Source: Pogostemon cablin (Eukaryota > Streptophyta > Magnoliopsida > Lamiales > Lamiaceae). Taken from it: a stretch of 64,000 bases of DNA. Position numbers and translations under genes: made by a program. Below are positions 9,134-20,787 of this stretch, piece by piece. The stretch lies in the NCBI GenBank assembly GCA_023678885.1, contig CM042965.1:30857777-30921776 (forward strand), read 5' to 3'. The notes beneath the pieces are model-generated. The model worked only from the letters and a program-made list of their open reading frames with translations, did no database searches and was not told the DNA's origin. Every line of letters starts with the position of its first letter. The first letter of the stretch is position 1.

Positions 9134-10371
9134 TAGGGGTGTGCACAAATATTGGATTTAATCAAAACCGTACCAAAACCATACCAAATTAATCTCGAAC
9201 AGAAAAAACCGATGACTTTTTGACTTTTTCCGAACAGAACCGAATCGATTTTTTGTTTGGTACGGACTTGAATATTTTTCGCTTTCCCGTACCAAATATT
9301 GGATATAACCGGACCAAACTGAACCGTAGCGAAAAATTGAATTTAAATTATGCATTAAAATTATATATAATATATTTATCTTATTATTTATAGTTTATAC
9401 TTTATATGCCATGAATTAATTAATTTTACTCTACTAATTATAATGTAATCATAATTAATAAATTAAAATTATTTATAATATACTACCAAATAATAATTTA
9501 AAAATATATCTAATACTCTAAATATTTATTTATTAGTGTATATTTGAAAATATATATTTTATAAAGTAAAATAAATTTCTAAAAAATAAGAAATAAATAA
9601 AATAATATGTTCAAAGTATTATTTCAGAGAATATAATGATAAAGTAAATGGTATCTCCAAAATCTAAATTCAATCGTAAATTTAATAAATAATTAGTATA
9701 GTTTATATTTTTTTAATGAAGATAAAATGCAAAAATTAAATGATAATCCATATTTATGTATAAAATATTAGTATTTGATAGGCTTTAATTGAAATACACC
9801 TTAAATTTAAAGTTAAAGGTTTAAAAAAAATCTAAAATTATTAATTTTCTTTGTCTTAGTACTATTATTATTTAGGGAAACACATAAGGTCGCGTTATGT
9901 AAGACTATTTGACATTTTTAAGTAATTATCAAATTTTATTAAATATATTATCACTTTTCATTAAAAGTTTATCATTCTTTATTTATAATATGAATTGTTT
10001 ATGAAATAATGCAATGCACCACTCTCACTTTTCATCAATTCGAGTATAACTTTTTATTCAAATATTATCTCTTCTTATATGTGTCATAAAGCTCTTAATG
10101 TGAATTGTGAAGCAGTATTACAGAAGTATTTTCTTATTTTTAAAGTATTATTACCTTTTATTAAAAAATATAATATTATCTTCGATTCGCTCCATACCGT
10201 CAAAATCCATTTTCCCAAAAATCCATTCCGAATCGAACCAAATTTCGGTACGGATTCAATATCAGATTTTTTCTTTACGGATTCAATATCGAATTTTTTT
10301 TAAAAAACCTATCCGAATTTCAGTACGAATTTTTTAAAAATCCGTACCGATTCCCGATCCGCACACCCCTA
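9134..10371. mobile_element. Non-autonomous hAT-like DNA transposon
   Basis: The ends are perfect inverted repeats TAGGGGTGTGC / GCACACCCCTA, flanked by the 8-bp duplication CTTAGTAT (9126-9133 and 10372-10379). TAGGGGTGTGC ends and an 8-bp duplication are hallmarks of plant hAT elements. The longer inner ends (CCGTACCAAA-type words and their complements) are also partly complementary. The interior is AT-rich with no transposase. It sits inside the element 1 LTR, so it is younger than that insertion. Confidence 0.88.
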
Positions 10372-10435
10372 CTTAGTATCCTCATATTTATAAAAAATAA
10401 ACCTGACATGAACAATTAATTTACACGTCTCATTC

Positions 10436-12423
10436 TAGTATATTTGAACACATATATGATAGACTTCTTTTGAAAACTCAATCACATCAATTTTATAAAA
10501 TACAATATTCACCAGCGCAAAGCTGAAAATTCACACTTTTATAAAATTACCAAAAGACGGCAAAAGAGACAGAATCAAAAGCATCATTAATGAAAATGTA
10601 ATCACTTTATAACCAATTAAATAAAAACACAAGAATTATAGTTTGTCAATTAATTGCTTCATAAAATTGACCTTACTAGTTCATATATAGTATACAACCA
10701 ACAGATTAAGTTTAGTTTAAAAAGAATCACATTGGTAACAGAAGTGATTAATTGTAGCAAAGGTTATAGATTGAGATGACTATTACATAAGTAAAATTGA
10801 AATAATTATTTTTTACTCATCATAATTCGTCTAATATATATACTTAACAGAAAATCTTGCATAAATTTTAAGATTCATTAAATTACAACAAAATTCAGAT
10901 CTTTCAACGGGACATACTCATCACTCTTCAAACCCAAGGCGTTAAATTAATTAAGAACTCAATAATTTGATATCCAAATTCAAAAAACTACATCTAAATG
11001 TTTATATATAAATTCTGGTGTGTGATAATACGAAATTATCCATGCATTAGTAGAGCTTATGGTGAAATTTAAAACCACAACTACAACTGTGCACAAAGCA
11101 AATTTGGAATTTAATTGACAAATTGCAACAAATTCCAGATCACAATACAGAAATAAAATTATTCAAAGTCTAACTATTTATAATTTTTAATAGACAGGCA
11201 TTAACTTAACCCAAATTGTGTTTACGTGTACCTTCTGAATGTTCAGGAGATGAGTCAAAATTGTAAGCTGCAATTGTCTCTCTAACATAAGCTATTCCAC
11301 CATCATCTTCTTTTTCTTCTTTAAATCTAAGTGCAATTTCCCATGGTTGATTAATAATACATATATAATATATAATATGATACAGGCTAATAGATAGTGT
11401 TTTATTAAAAGGAAAAAGAAAAAGAGAGCACAATGAGGAAAAAATTGACAAACTTCAAATGAGTAAGCCATACAAGCGGCTATAAAAGGGCCAAACAGGT
11501 AGCCAAATGCAGCTAACTTTAATAATTTAAAATCAATACGTGCTGCTGAAATATAAGCTAGTGGACTGCACCAAAAAATATTCCAGTCACATCCCATGGT
11601 CCACAAAAAAATAAGGCAAAACAGATAGCCTTTTTTTAAAAATAGACAAAACAGTATGCAAAGCAGACAGCCTAACATGCCGGCTAAGATATCAAGGAAT
11701 TCTGTGGCATCCAATCCAAATATGAAAGCCAAGCAAGCACTGCACCAAAACCAATCAAACCTAGCCTCCACAAGAAATATATACACACATCACAAGGCAT
11801 AGGATACAGTAAACCCAATGCAAGCCACACCAAGCAATAAGAATAGTAGGATCAAATGGCTTCATCAAGGAATAGTAAAATTAGCACAACCTCATGGCAT
11901 AAACCAAGAAATACAAATACTTGGGGTCTAGTTCAAAATCCTAGCTCAGCCCCAATAAGTATAGCCAAGTGTTTGAAGAAGTTGGGGCTAAGTCAAAAGC
12001 AAGGCAAGGAGATGCAGATAGGAACCCCTAGTCGGGGAGAACAAACAGGGTGCACCCTGAGTTGTGAAGCCACTGCATCGGAGGAAGTATCAACGCCAGG
12101 TTGATGTGAAATACGGCAGCACCAGGATAGAAATACCAAAGGCAATGGGGGTACGCCGGTAGAGTCATCAGAATGATTCGCCGCCAGATATGTAGGAGCG
12201 AGACGAACCAAGCTAAAACTGCCGTTGTGGAAATATAACAGGGAATGCAAGAGGCAGCAGTTATAGGCGAAAGAGCGCATATCGAAAACTGTTGTCCACA
12301 AAACACCAAGACCGCGAGAAGAAGGCCAGAGAAAATCGCAAAGCAATGGCAAGCTCAGGCATAGCCAAAATAGAGGCCACAAAGCAGGGAGAAACAGAGT
12401 CTCCAGCAGCTGATTTCATACGG
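10436..12423. other. Unassigned sequence left of the non-coding LTR element
   Basis: AT-rich up to about 11.8 kb, with higher GC from about 11.95 to 12.43 kb. Short open frames exist on both strands (for example 11292-11786 and 11993-12382 minus) but none shows a recognisable domain. Before the insertion at 12429 this stretch was joined to 18365 onward, so any gene model should be tested on the rejoined sequence. Confidence 0.5.
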
Positions 12424-12428
12424 GTAGC

Positions 12429-14213
12429 TGATCGGTGTCATTTTCACCTAGAATTTAGTATCTTTTATTATGTGTTTTTATGTATTTTTATTCATTTTGT
12501 ATATCATTTGGTGGTGTTATATAAAGATATGGAGATGTGTGCTTTTGAATGATAAATATGTGATTTTCATGATTACGTGCCTTAAATTGTGCTATATTTG
12601 TAAATATTTAGAGAATTGGTAAATTGATGTAATTTGTGTGATTTTCAGGTAAAAATAGATTCTAGACATGATAAGGAAGATGTGGGAAAAAATGGAGCTC
12701 AATTTGGAGTTGAAACAGGGGAGAACGACCAAAGCAAAGCTGAAAAACATACGTCCAACTTATGTAATTTTTTTATATTCTTGTGGAGCTCAAAACTAGA
12801 CATGTGATACATGGTTGGAAAGCCAAGGAAGAGAGGATCGCGTTATCACAAGAATCACTTGAATTGGAGATCGGATATAAAAGTTATTTGCGAAACGGTG
12901 AGACTGCACAACACGCGATGCACTACACGGCCCGTGTACCAAACAGGGCCCTGTAAAGGCTGGCCGTGTTCTGACACCAGAAAATGCTACACGGCCACCC
13001 CCATGGCCGTGTTCCGCCCACGGCCCGAGTTCTGACAAAAGTCAATTTTATAATTTTCACATGTTTTAGAAGCTTCCATGGGGGTATAAATACATATTTT
13101 GACCATAAAATCCGAGAGGAATCATTTTGGATCAGTTTCCACACACACTAAACACCAAAATCACATACATTCATCTACATCTCTTTCACCCTTCACTTCA
13201 TCCATTTAAACCACTTGATCTCCTCAAATCCATCCATAAATCCATCCATCCACTAATCTTAGAAGAGTAATTTATCATTGGTTGAAGATTTTAGCATGAT
13301 CAAGGAAGAGGAAGTTCACCATAAAAGGGGAGCCTACTTACCTTTATTTTGTTATTTTCTTCATTATTTGGCTCAATTGGAGCATGCCATGGATTGTATT
13401 GTTTTTATTATAATTTGTAGTGGTTAGTCCTCATGTGAGGCTAGCAATATGATTGGTTAGGTATTATGTAGATTTTGCACACCACATATTTGATGAAATG
13501 ATTGTTATGAATATTTTCTATCAGAATTGCTTATTCTTATTTTATGTATGATTTGTGTGATTAAATTGTCTATTCATAGTGTTAGGATGGTCATTCCAAT
13601 ATTATGCTTAGTGGTTTAATTGAATCATTGATTGTATGAGATGACTTAGTTAGTATGAGGAGAGGTAAGCCATACCCTTCAAGTGCTTAGAACCTCATGA
13701 TATAACATTAGTGATGAACTAGTGAAGGAAACCCAACTTATGATCATAGTACCTTCATGAGAATTGAGAATAAGAACAATCCTAGGAGATTTAAACTTGT
13801 AAAAGAGTTGAGAACCTAATCACCTTGGCCATAGGGGTTAGGGGTACAAACGTGATTGCCCTTAATATCATAACATGAAAACCATCAATGCATGTGTGTG
13901 TGTTAGTCTATATATACCTTACCATGAATGTTGCTTGCCTTACATAATTCTTAGATTGTTCACCTTCACCCATCATCCATCTCATTTGTACATGTTCTAT
14001 CTTTAATTGCTTTCCTAGTTGTTAGTTTGTAGTATAATCAACCCCTCTTTCTCTGATTTGTCCTATTAGAGTGAAGCACTTCTCAAACACGGCTATCCAC
14101 TTTTGCCCTTGGGCTCGATATCTTATAAATTTTGCACTTGGTCGCTTACGTGCTACACACGATAGAGTACACTTGCTCTAAATTAATTTAAACCAAAATT
14201 GAAACCAAGTTTA
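12429..14213 (+). repeat. Left LTR of the non-coding element
   Basis: Begins TGATCGGTG and ends AAGTTTA just before TGGCGCC. Length 1785 bp. Contains the plus-strand TATA box TATAAATA (13085-13092) and, 52 bp upstream of it, an ACACGGCC/GGCCGTGT word array. Confidence 0.85.
12921..13033. repeat. ACACGGCC / GGCCGTGT word array in U3
   Basis: Four to six copies of CACGGCC, GGCCGTGT or their near variants in about 110 bp, starting with the near-palindrome TACACGGCCCGTGTA. A comparable array lies in the right LTR (17088-17180) and a longer one in the inverted LTR (15487-15775). Confidence 0.8.
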
Positions 14214-14254
14214 TGGCGCCGTTGCCGAAAAAAATATCCCCGGCAACGGCGCCA
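14214..14254. other. Two tRNA-Asp primer sites head to head
   Basis: Plus strand TGGCGCCGTTGCCG (14214-14227), nine A/T-rich bases, then TCCCCGGCAACGGCGCCA (14237-14254), the exact complement of an 18-base tRNA-Asp primer site. The first belongs to the left LTR and the second to the inverted LTR. The two arms can form a strong hairpin. Confidence 0.9.
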
Positions 14255-16002
14255 TGTTCTTAGTCGTATTTTTAGTAAAATGTTTAAGAGTAAGAGACTC
14301 TATCGTTTCTGTAAACGCATGACCAAGTACAAAATTTATAATAATGTCGTCCCAAGGGAAAGTAAACTAAGACTTGTATCCGGATTTTTCATTGATTTAA
14401 TCTTTGTAAGGATGATAGTTTGAAGGTTTTGTTATTTAAAACTGTTACTTAAGATTCTACTCAATTAACTAGAATTAAGACTAACAAAGTAAATGATCAA
14501 ACAACAAGCAAATGATGAATGGAATGGATGTAGAATTCACTTGAGAAGAGAGCAAGGCTAACTATACTCATGGTTAAGACTTGAGCTAGATATGCAAAAC
14601 TTTTTATGGTAATTTTCATTAACTTGTGGATTAAAAGCAATCACAATTTTACCCCTAATCCCTATGGCCAAGGCAACTAGGTTCTCGACCCTTTTACAAG
14701 TCTAAATCTCCTAAGATTGATCTTAATCTCAATTCCCTTAAGGTACTATGATCATAAGTTGGTTCTTTTCTCTCAATTTCTTAAGTGTCCCTCTATGAAT
14801 GTTCCAAGCCTAAGGAGGGTATGGCTTACCTCCCCTTATACTAATATGCATGCACATTTCAATATATGATTCAATTAAACATCCACTCACAACATTGGAA
14901 TGGTCATACTAATACTATGAATAGAGAATTTAATCACACAAATATTGAAATGAAACATGATTGATATATCATAAAAGAAAATCCACAAATCAAATCAAAT
15001 CACTACTCAAGTTCTACATATATAACTCTTCACCTCAACCATTCATATGATTAGCCCTACTATAGGACTAACCACTAAACATGATGTTTAATTCAATACA
15101 AATCAAGCTTTGCTCCATTTGAGCCAAAATAAGAAGAAAATCAACAAATGAAAAGTAGATTGGCTTCCCTTGCATGAAGAAACCTTCCTCCTCTTCAATT
15201 TATCAACTGCTCCACTCCTTGATGCTTCACTCTTCTCAAATGATGGATTGATGGATTAGATGATGGATTTATGGATTGGATGTGGAGATCAAATGGAAAT
15301 TGGATTGATCTAATGGATAGAGATGGATTATGGATCTAGTGTGTGAGGAAATGTGGTGTGGAGTGTGTGTAACTGCTATGAATCTGATCTCCCTTTTTCA
15401 ATTTTGCACAAGTCATCCTTTTATATCACTAATGGACCTTCTAGAAGCTTCCGGAACTTTGTCAAAACTGCACAGGTTTTTGCACCTACATGGCCCGTGT
15501 AGCAGCACACGGCCCATGTAGGGCACACCTACTTTGGCATATTGTGTGTGCTTTCGGATACGGCTCGAGTTGCAGTACATGGCCTTGGTAATGGCCATGT
15601 AGCATTTTCTGATGTAAGTACATGGCTTCTTCTTACAGGGCCGTGTTCCGTACACAGGGCGTGTAATAATGCACGGCCCGTGCACCAGCACACAGCCATC
15701 CTCCTGGGCGAGTAGCGATTTCTAATGACAATACAAGGCCACTTGTTATAGGACCATGTTCCGCACACGGCCCGTGTACAAGCAGGCCCTTTTCTTCCAT
15801 CTCCGTTTCACTCCCGACTCTGTTTTTATCCATTTCTTGACCTGTTTTACACATATTTAAGCTCATTTACACAATTCTATCAATTCATACCACATTTCTC
15901 AAAACAACAATAACTCCACTAAAAATCACATAAATAAGGATAAAAACATCCGAAAATCCACAAATAAAAATACTAAAATCTAGGTGAAAATGACTATGAT
16001 CA
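14255..16002 (-). repeat. Inverted LTR of a related family inside the non-coding element
   Basis: 1748 bp, homologous to the reverse complement of the outer LTRs but clearly diverged, most visibly in its first 30 bases. It has a minus-strand TATA (15417-15425, TATAAAAGG), its own primer site at one side and its own polypurine tract at the other. On the minus strand the order is tail, purine tract, LTR, primer site: the junction expected where two tandem copies share an LTR, or in a one-LTR circle. Confidence 0.8.
15487..15775. repeat. Longer CACGGCC / GGCCGTGT array in the inverted LTR
   Basis: About ten words of the ACACGGCCCGTGTA type over 290 bp, ending about 60 bp upstream (in its own direction) of the TATA at 15417-15425. 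More words than in the outer LTRs, so the array length varies between relatives. Confidence 0.75.
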
Positions 16003-16590
16003 ACCCCCCCAAACTTAAAGTTTTGTTCGTCCTCGAACAATGTAAAATGATAAACAAGAGGAGTAATTTCGCCCTAGGAAAACACCTAACGAACATAAAC
16101 CACAACACATCACAAGAAGAAGCTGATCATCTCTTCGATTACTTACATTCGGTGAGTCACTCATATCCATAATCTCCCTACCCTTACCAAAAAGCCTACC
16201 ATTACATCCAAAAGTGAAGTCCTTTTTGATCATTAGTTGAAGCCTTGGTGGCTTGTGAATGTAGTCCGTGAGCAAGCCTATGGTGCGTCGGGTTCAATCG
16301 ATTGATGAGTGAAAATTACCCTACTTCATAGAGTGTTGAGTGTATTTTGATACCCGTTGTGAGGTTTGGACCGAAAGGGACTTTATTACTCTTAATTTTC
16401 TTAGACTTGAACTTGTTAATTTTTTATGTCATGATTTTAATGTTTAGTGTGACTTTATATGATTTGTAGTCCTTGTTACTTATGATGTGTTGTTGCTTAT
16501 GTTCTTTAGGTCTTTCTCTAGGTGAAAATTTCCCCTCTTGTTTTCTTATTTTCGTTGCTCGAGGACGAGCAATACTTTAAGATTGGGGGG
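16003..16590. other. Two 3' internal tails facing each other, each with a polypurine tract
   Basis: On the minus strand from about 16130 down, GAGGACGAACAAAACTTTAA and GGGGGGGT lead into the inverted LTR. On the plus strand up to 16590, GAGGACGAGCAATACTTTAA and GATTGGGGGG lead into the right LTR. The two are homologous, so the centre is an imperfect inverted repeat. The plus-strand tail also holds the conserved AGTCCTTTTTGATC block at 16177-16231. Confidence 0.8.
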
Positions 16591-18359
16591 TATATCGGTG
16601 TTTTTTTCACCTAGATTTTAGTGTCATTTATTATGAGTTTTTGTGTATTTTTATTCATTTTGTATATCATTTGGTGGTGTTATATGAAGATATGGAGATG
16701 TGTGCTTTGAAATGATAAATATGTGATTTTCATGATTAAGTGCCTTAAATTGTGCTATATTTGTAAATATTTAGAGAATTGGTAAATTGGTGTAATTTTT
16801 GAGATTTTCAGGTAAAATGGATTCTAAACACGATAAGGAAGATGTAGGAAAAAATAGAGCTCAATTTGGAGTTGAAACGGGGGAGAACGACCAAAGCAAA
16901 GCTGAAAAACATACGTCCAACTTGTGTAGTTTTTTTGTATTCTTGTGGAGCTCAAAATTGGATGTGTGATACATGGTTGGTTGGAAAGCCAAGGAAGAGA
17001 AGATCGCGGAGCACAAGAATCACTCAAATTGGAGATCGGATGTGAAAGTTATGCACGAAACGGTTAAACTGCGCAGCACGTAATGCACTACACGGCCCGT
17101 GTACCGAACACGGCCCTATAAGGGTTGGCCGTGTTCCGACACCAGAAAATGCTACACGGCCACCCCCATGGCTGTGTTCTGACAAAAGTCAGTTTTATAA
17201 TTTCCACACGTTCTAGAAGCTTCCATGGGGGTATAAATACATGTTTTGACCATAAAATCCGAGAGGAATCATTTTGGATCAGTTTCCATACACACTAAAC
17301 ACCAAAATCACATACATTCATCTCCATCTCTTCCACCCTTCATTTCATCCATTCAAACCACTTGATCTCCTCAAATCCATCCATAAATCCATCCATCCAC
17401 CAATCTAAGAAGAAGAATTCATCATTGGTTGAAGATTTTAGCATGATCAAGGAGGAGGAAGTTCACCATCAAAGAGGAGCCTACTTACCTTTATTTTGTT
17501 AATTTCTTCATTATTTGGCTCAATTGGAGCATGTCATGGATTGTATTGATTTTATTATGATTTGTAGTGGCTAGTCCTCTTGTGAGACTAGCAATATGAT
17601 TGGTTAGGTATTATGTAGATTTTGCACATCACATGTTCGATGAGATGATTGTTATGAATATTTTCCAATAGAATGCTTATTCTCATTTTATGTATGATTT
17701 GTGTGATTAAATTCTCTATTCATAGTGTTAGGATGGCCATTCCAATATTATGCTTAGTGGTTTAATTGAATCATTGATTGTATGAGATGACTTAGTTAGT
17801 ATGAGGAGAGATAAGCCATACCCTTCAAGTGCTTAGAACCTCATGATAGAACATTAGTGATGAACTAGTGAGGGGAACCCAACTTATGATCATAGTACCT
17901 TCATGGGAATTGAGAGTAAGAACAATCCTAGGAGACTTAAACTTGTAAAAGAGTTGAGAACCTAATCACCTTGGCCATAGGGGTTAGGGGTACAAACGTG
18001 ATTGCCCTTAATATCATAACATGAAAACCATCAATGCATGTGTGTGTGTGAGTCTATATATACCTTACCATGAATGTTGCTTGCCTTACATAATTCTTAG
18101 ATTGTTCACCTTCACTCATCATCCATCTCATTTGTACATGTTCTATCTTTAATTACTTTCCTAGTTGTTAGTTTGTAGTATAATCAACCCCTCTTTCTTT
18201 GATTCGTCCTATTAGAGTGAAGCACTTCTCAAACACGACTATCCACTTTTGCCCTTGGGCTTGATATCTTATAAATTTTGCACTTGGTCGTTTACGTGCT
18301 ACACACGATAGAGTACACTTACTCTAAATCAATTTAAACCAAAATTGAAACCAAGTTCA
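16591..18359 (+). repeat. Right LTR of the non-coding element
   Basis: About 1769 bp, ending AAGTTCA followed by the target copy GTAGC. It differs from the left LTR at scattered bases and lacks one word pair of the array (17088-17180 against 12921-13033). TATA box TATAAATA at 17232-17239. Confidence 0.85.
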
Positions 18360-18364
18360 GTAGC

Positions 18365-19558
18365 CGCAAAATCAGAACAGGGGTTCGGCCTAGCCAACAG
18401 TATGGAAGCGGGCCTACGGAGAATCAAATGGCGGCGAGTCCAAGGCAAGTCGTGCACGAATCAGATGTGAGTGGCGGCAGCGGCTAAAAGCCTGCCTTAG
18501 GTAGGGAAATCCTTTTTGGCAAGGAGGGTGATGACGATTGCACATCAAAACCAGCCTTGAGAGGCTATAGATTTGGCGGCTATAAAGAATTGAAGAGAAC
18601 CCAGATCGGTTTCCTCGATGTCTGAGCAAGAAGCCACAAAACGTAAGAAGTCGAGGGCTTCCTGCAAAGAGGCGCATCGAAATCGATGGCCTTGAGACAT
18701 TGAGACCAAACGTTGCTGGTTAAATAGCGACGACTACTAAAAAGGTGAGATGCAAAGATTAAAGCGTCGATGGCTGGCCTGTATTGTGAGAGTAAGTTGT
18801 GGACCACTGAGGGAAATCAACGATGGTATGCTGCTGGAGAATCAGCCATAGGCGGCGCCTATTTGGGCAGAAGTTGGATAAATGTATGAGGGGAGGGGAA
18901 AAGAAAAATTAGAGAGAGATACCCACTCCCCCTCCCCTGTATGAAACGTTGAAATATAATATACAATAGGATACATGTGATTTTATAAAAGAATGCGTGC
19001 TTACCTGCAGATTTTTGAGTTTGAATATGTCACCAATATCTAAATTCTGTTTTAAAATACTTGTAGTGTTTTCTCTGGGTTTCCAGGTTCTCCTTCACTG
19101 CCTTAGGGCTCGATAAAGATGCCAATTTTTGTTCATTAAGTATCATGTTTGCCTAATAATGAGAATGCTTTAATGAGCATTATTTTAATGATGAAATTCT
19201 AACATCAAAACTGTAGAAAATTAGATTTTTTCCCAAGGAAACAATAATATAAATTTAAACTTGAATTTGTAGGAGCTATGCTCCATAAAGCTGCCTTCCA
19301 TTTCCTCAAAAAGATGGAGGGATTTCAACTTCAACCATCTAAAATAACATGCAAGAATCAATCAGTATGGCAAATGCATCGATCTATTGAGTGCAACAAG
19401 AAGAAAAGTGCAGGTTTTGATTAATGAGCTCATCAAAAGTATTGCAACCGCTCTTAGTAGATAACCAACTTGGAATACAGTTACTGTAATCAGAACGAAA
19501 AATATAGAATATGACAAACACAAAAAGGGGCTCATGAAATAGAAAGTACTTTGTGAAG
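18365..19558. other. Unassigned sequence right of the non-coding element
   Basis: 18365-18900 is GC-richer with short minus-strand open frames (18414-18807) and a purine-rich GGGGAGGGGAAAAG stretch, and continues the segment cut at 12428. Nothing recognisable. 18950-19558 is AT-rich and probably lies beyond the 3' end of the exons on the minus strand. Confidence 0.45.
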
Positions 19559-19633
19559 CTAGTCCAAAATTGCATTATATGTAGCTTGTTCTTTTGCTGT
19601 TTGCTCCACCTTTCGCAGTAATTTTTCCTTGAC
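19559..19633 (-). CDS. Candidate last exon of a host gene
   Basis: A minus-strand open stretch preceded by TATAG (acceptor) and ending in TAG. It encodes 24 residues beginning VKEKLLRKVEQ, strongly charged and heptad-like, unlike the surrounding AT-rich DNA. Phase 0 at its start matches the phase-0 donor of the candidate exon at 20695-20787. The family is not recognised. The call rests on splice signals, phase and amino-acid character only. Confidence 0.4.
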   Translation of the reverse strand, partial: VKEKLLRKVEQTAKEQATYNAILD

Positions 19634-20694
19634 CTATACATTGTATACACTGAATCTTGATTAAGGTTTCCAATGCCAGTACAGAAAAACAAATTACGAT
19701 ACATTATGTTATCCTAATTTTCTTCTTAAAATTTGGGAATATAAATTATATATGAGAGTTGGTCTAGTGTACAACCTCCTCAATTATGGGTTGAAAAATA
19801 ATTACCCCTTATAAATTTACACTAAACTTTAAGGGTAAAAATTAAATCTATGAAATAAAATAGTACATGAACCATAAGGGTAAAATATTATGAAATGTAG
19901 ACATGAATGGTAGTGATAATCATCATATGTTTGATTGTAACAAAACTTAAGGGGCAATGGACCAGATCAAGAATTGAAAAGAGAGAGAGAAGTGGATATA
20001 TTAAGACCAAGTTTGAGGATTATGAGCCATAAAAAGAAATTGACTATATAAGGATTTTGATTATCTTCTGCTTATTGTTGTAATTTTTAAAAATTAAAGT
20101 ATTAATTGTTGCCATTAGGCTTGCATGCATCAAGAAACATGATAATTAAGCCTAGTTTTATCGTCATATTAGTCATACACATGTCAAAATTATATTACAT
20201 GCTGCACAATCAAACTTCTTTTGAAGTAGTATCCAGAATTATTTTACCAACAAATCCATCAATATATCAAACTGATTCTAAATCAAAACACTTTTAGTTA
20301 TACCATCAATAAAAACTTGCCCTCATCATTCCAAATAAAATACAACATCATATTATGTTCTTCATTGATTTTGCATCCAAATCAAAACAAAAGAAGGAGC
20401 AGCTGAAACTACCATCTAAGTAAATATTGCTTGTGAATTTAAGAAAACATATAAAATGAATCCTTACAAAACTAAATCTCATTTATAAATCAACTGTCAT
20501 ATGCTTTCTACACTAAAAAATTATATTTAAGAACCACTCTTTATAATCCACAACTTAAGAAGAAACGTAGAAGTCAAGACGTAGCATACATTCAATAATA
20601 CAAGAAAGAGAACCAACTTTCGCAAGTGGAGTGCATGTGTAAGAGACACGAGTAAAAAATATTAGTTTTCAACAACTATTGAGGAGTAACTCAC

Positions 20695-20787
20695 TTGATG
20701 GGCTAGGTTATGTATTACAATGATACTTCGAGCAGTTGGATTGGCGTCACGTGAAGCTTCCACCACATTAGAATCACCGCTCTGAAT
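20695..20787 (-). CDS. Candidate internal exon, 31 codons
   Basis: A minus-strand exon bounded by TTTGTAG acceptor and the strong donor GTGAGT, exactly 93 nt, phase 0 at both ends and open throughout. It encodes IQSGDSNVVEASRDANPTA followed by a hydrophobic stretch. No family recognised. Between this and the last exon (19634-20694) I see only AT-rich, intron-like sequence. Confidence 0.4.

Larger units (their letters stand above)
1..10435 (-). mobile_element. Athila-type Ty3/Gypsy retrotransposon 1 (3' end outside window)
   Basis: Reading on the minus strand: 5' LTR (10435-7515, split by a hAT-like insert), tRNA-Asp primer site, gag, pol, then a long non-coding tail that runs off the left edge before the env-like region and 3' LTR. 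Assignment to the Athila lineage rests on the tRNA-Asp primer site, the large gag, the PR-RT-RNaseH-IN order, the absence of a chromodomain after integrase, LTRs of about 1.7 kb, and close similarity to element 2, which carries an Athila ORF1-like env-position gene. Coding regions are nearly intact, so this is the youngest-looking coding copy in the window, although its LTR end is eroded and carries a foreign insert. Confidence 0.9.
7515..10435 (-). repeat. 5' LTR of Athila-type element 1, split by a hAT-like insert
   Basis: Starts TGATAGG beside the primer site. The far end is eroded (ATTTACACGTCTCATT, matching ATTTACACTCTTATCA in element 2). Without the insert and one target copy the LTR is about 1.67 kb, close to the 1671 bp of element 2. 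It contains a minus-strand TATA box (8504-8512) and a U3 word array (8608-8966). Confidence 0.8.
12429..18359 (+). mobile_element. Non-coding LTR element (LARD-like) with a third, inverted LTR
   Basis: Outer LTRs at 12429-14213 and 16591-18359 are in plus orientation and closely similar. The whole 5931 bp is flanked by the 5-bp duplication GTAGC (12424-12428 and 18360-18364). A tRNA-Asp primer site follows the left LTR and a polypurine tract precedes the right one. No gag or pol is present: the interior is an inverted, diverged LTR (14255-16002) with its own primer site and 3' tail. The tail, purine tract and primer site resemble the Athila-type elements, so it probably relied on their proteins. 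Confidence 0.85.

Noticed and set aside
9158..9355. Open frames inside the hAT-like element as transposase remnants
   Set aside because: They are read-throughs of subterminal repeats; no BED zinc finger or hAT dimerisation motif is visible.
11292..11786. Hydrophobic 164-codon minus-strand ORF as a membrane protein gene
   Set aside because: Phe/Leu/Ile-rich translation comes from A/T-rich DNA. There is no homology, and the complementary strand is equally uninformative.
12429..18359. CACGGCC words as a CRISPR-like or satellite array
   Set aside because: Spacing is irregular, words occur in both orientations, and the setting is a plant LTR with TATA. There is no repeat-spacer regularity.
18414..18807. 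Minus-strand ORFs right of the non-coding element as a gene
   Set aside because: Short, overlapping and without domains. Possibly part of a gene split by the insertion at 12429, but not supportable from sequence alone.
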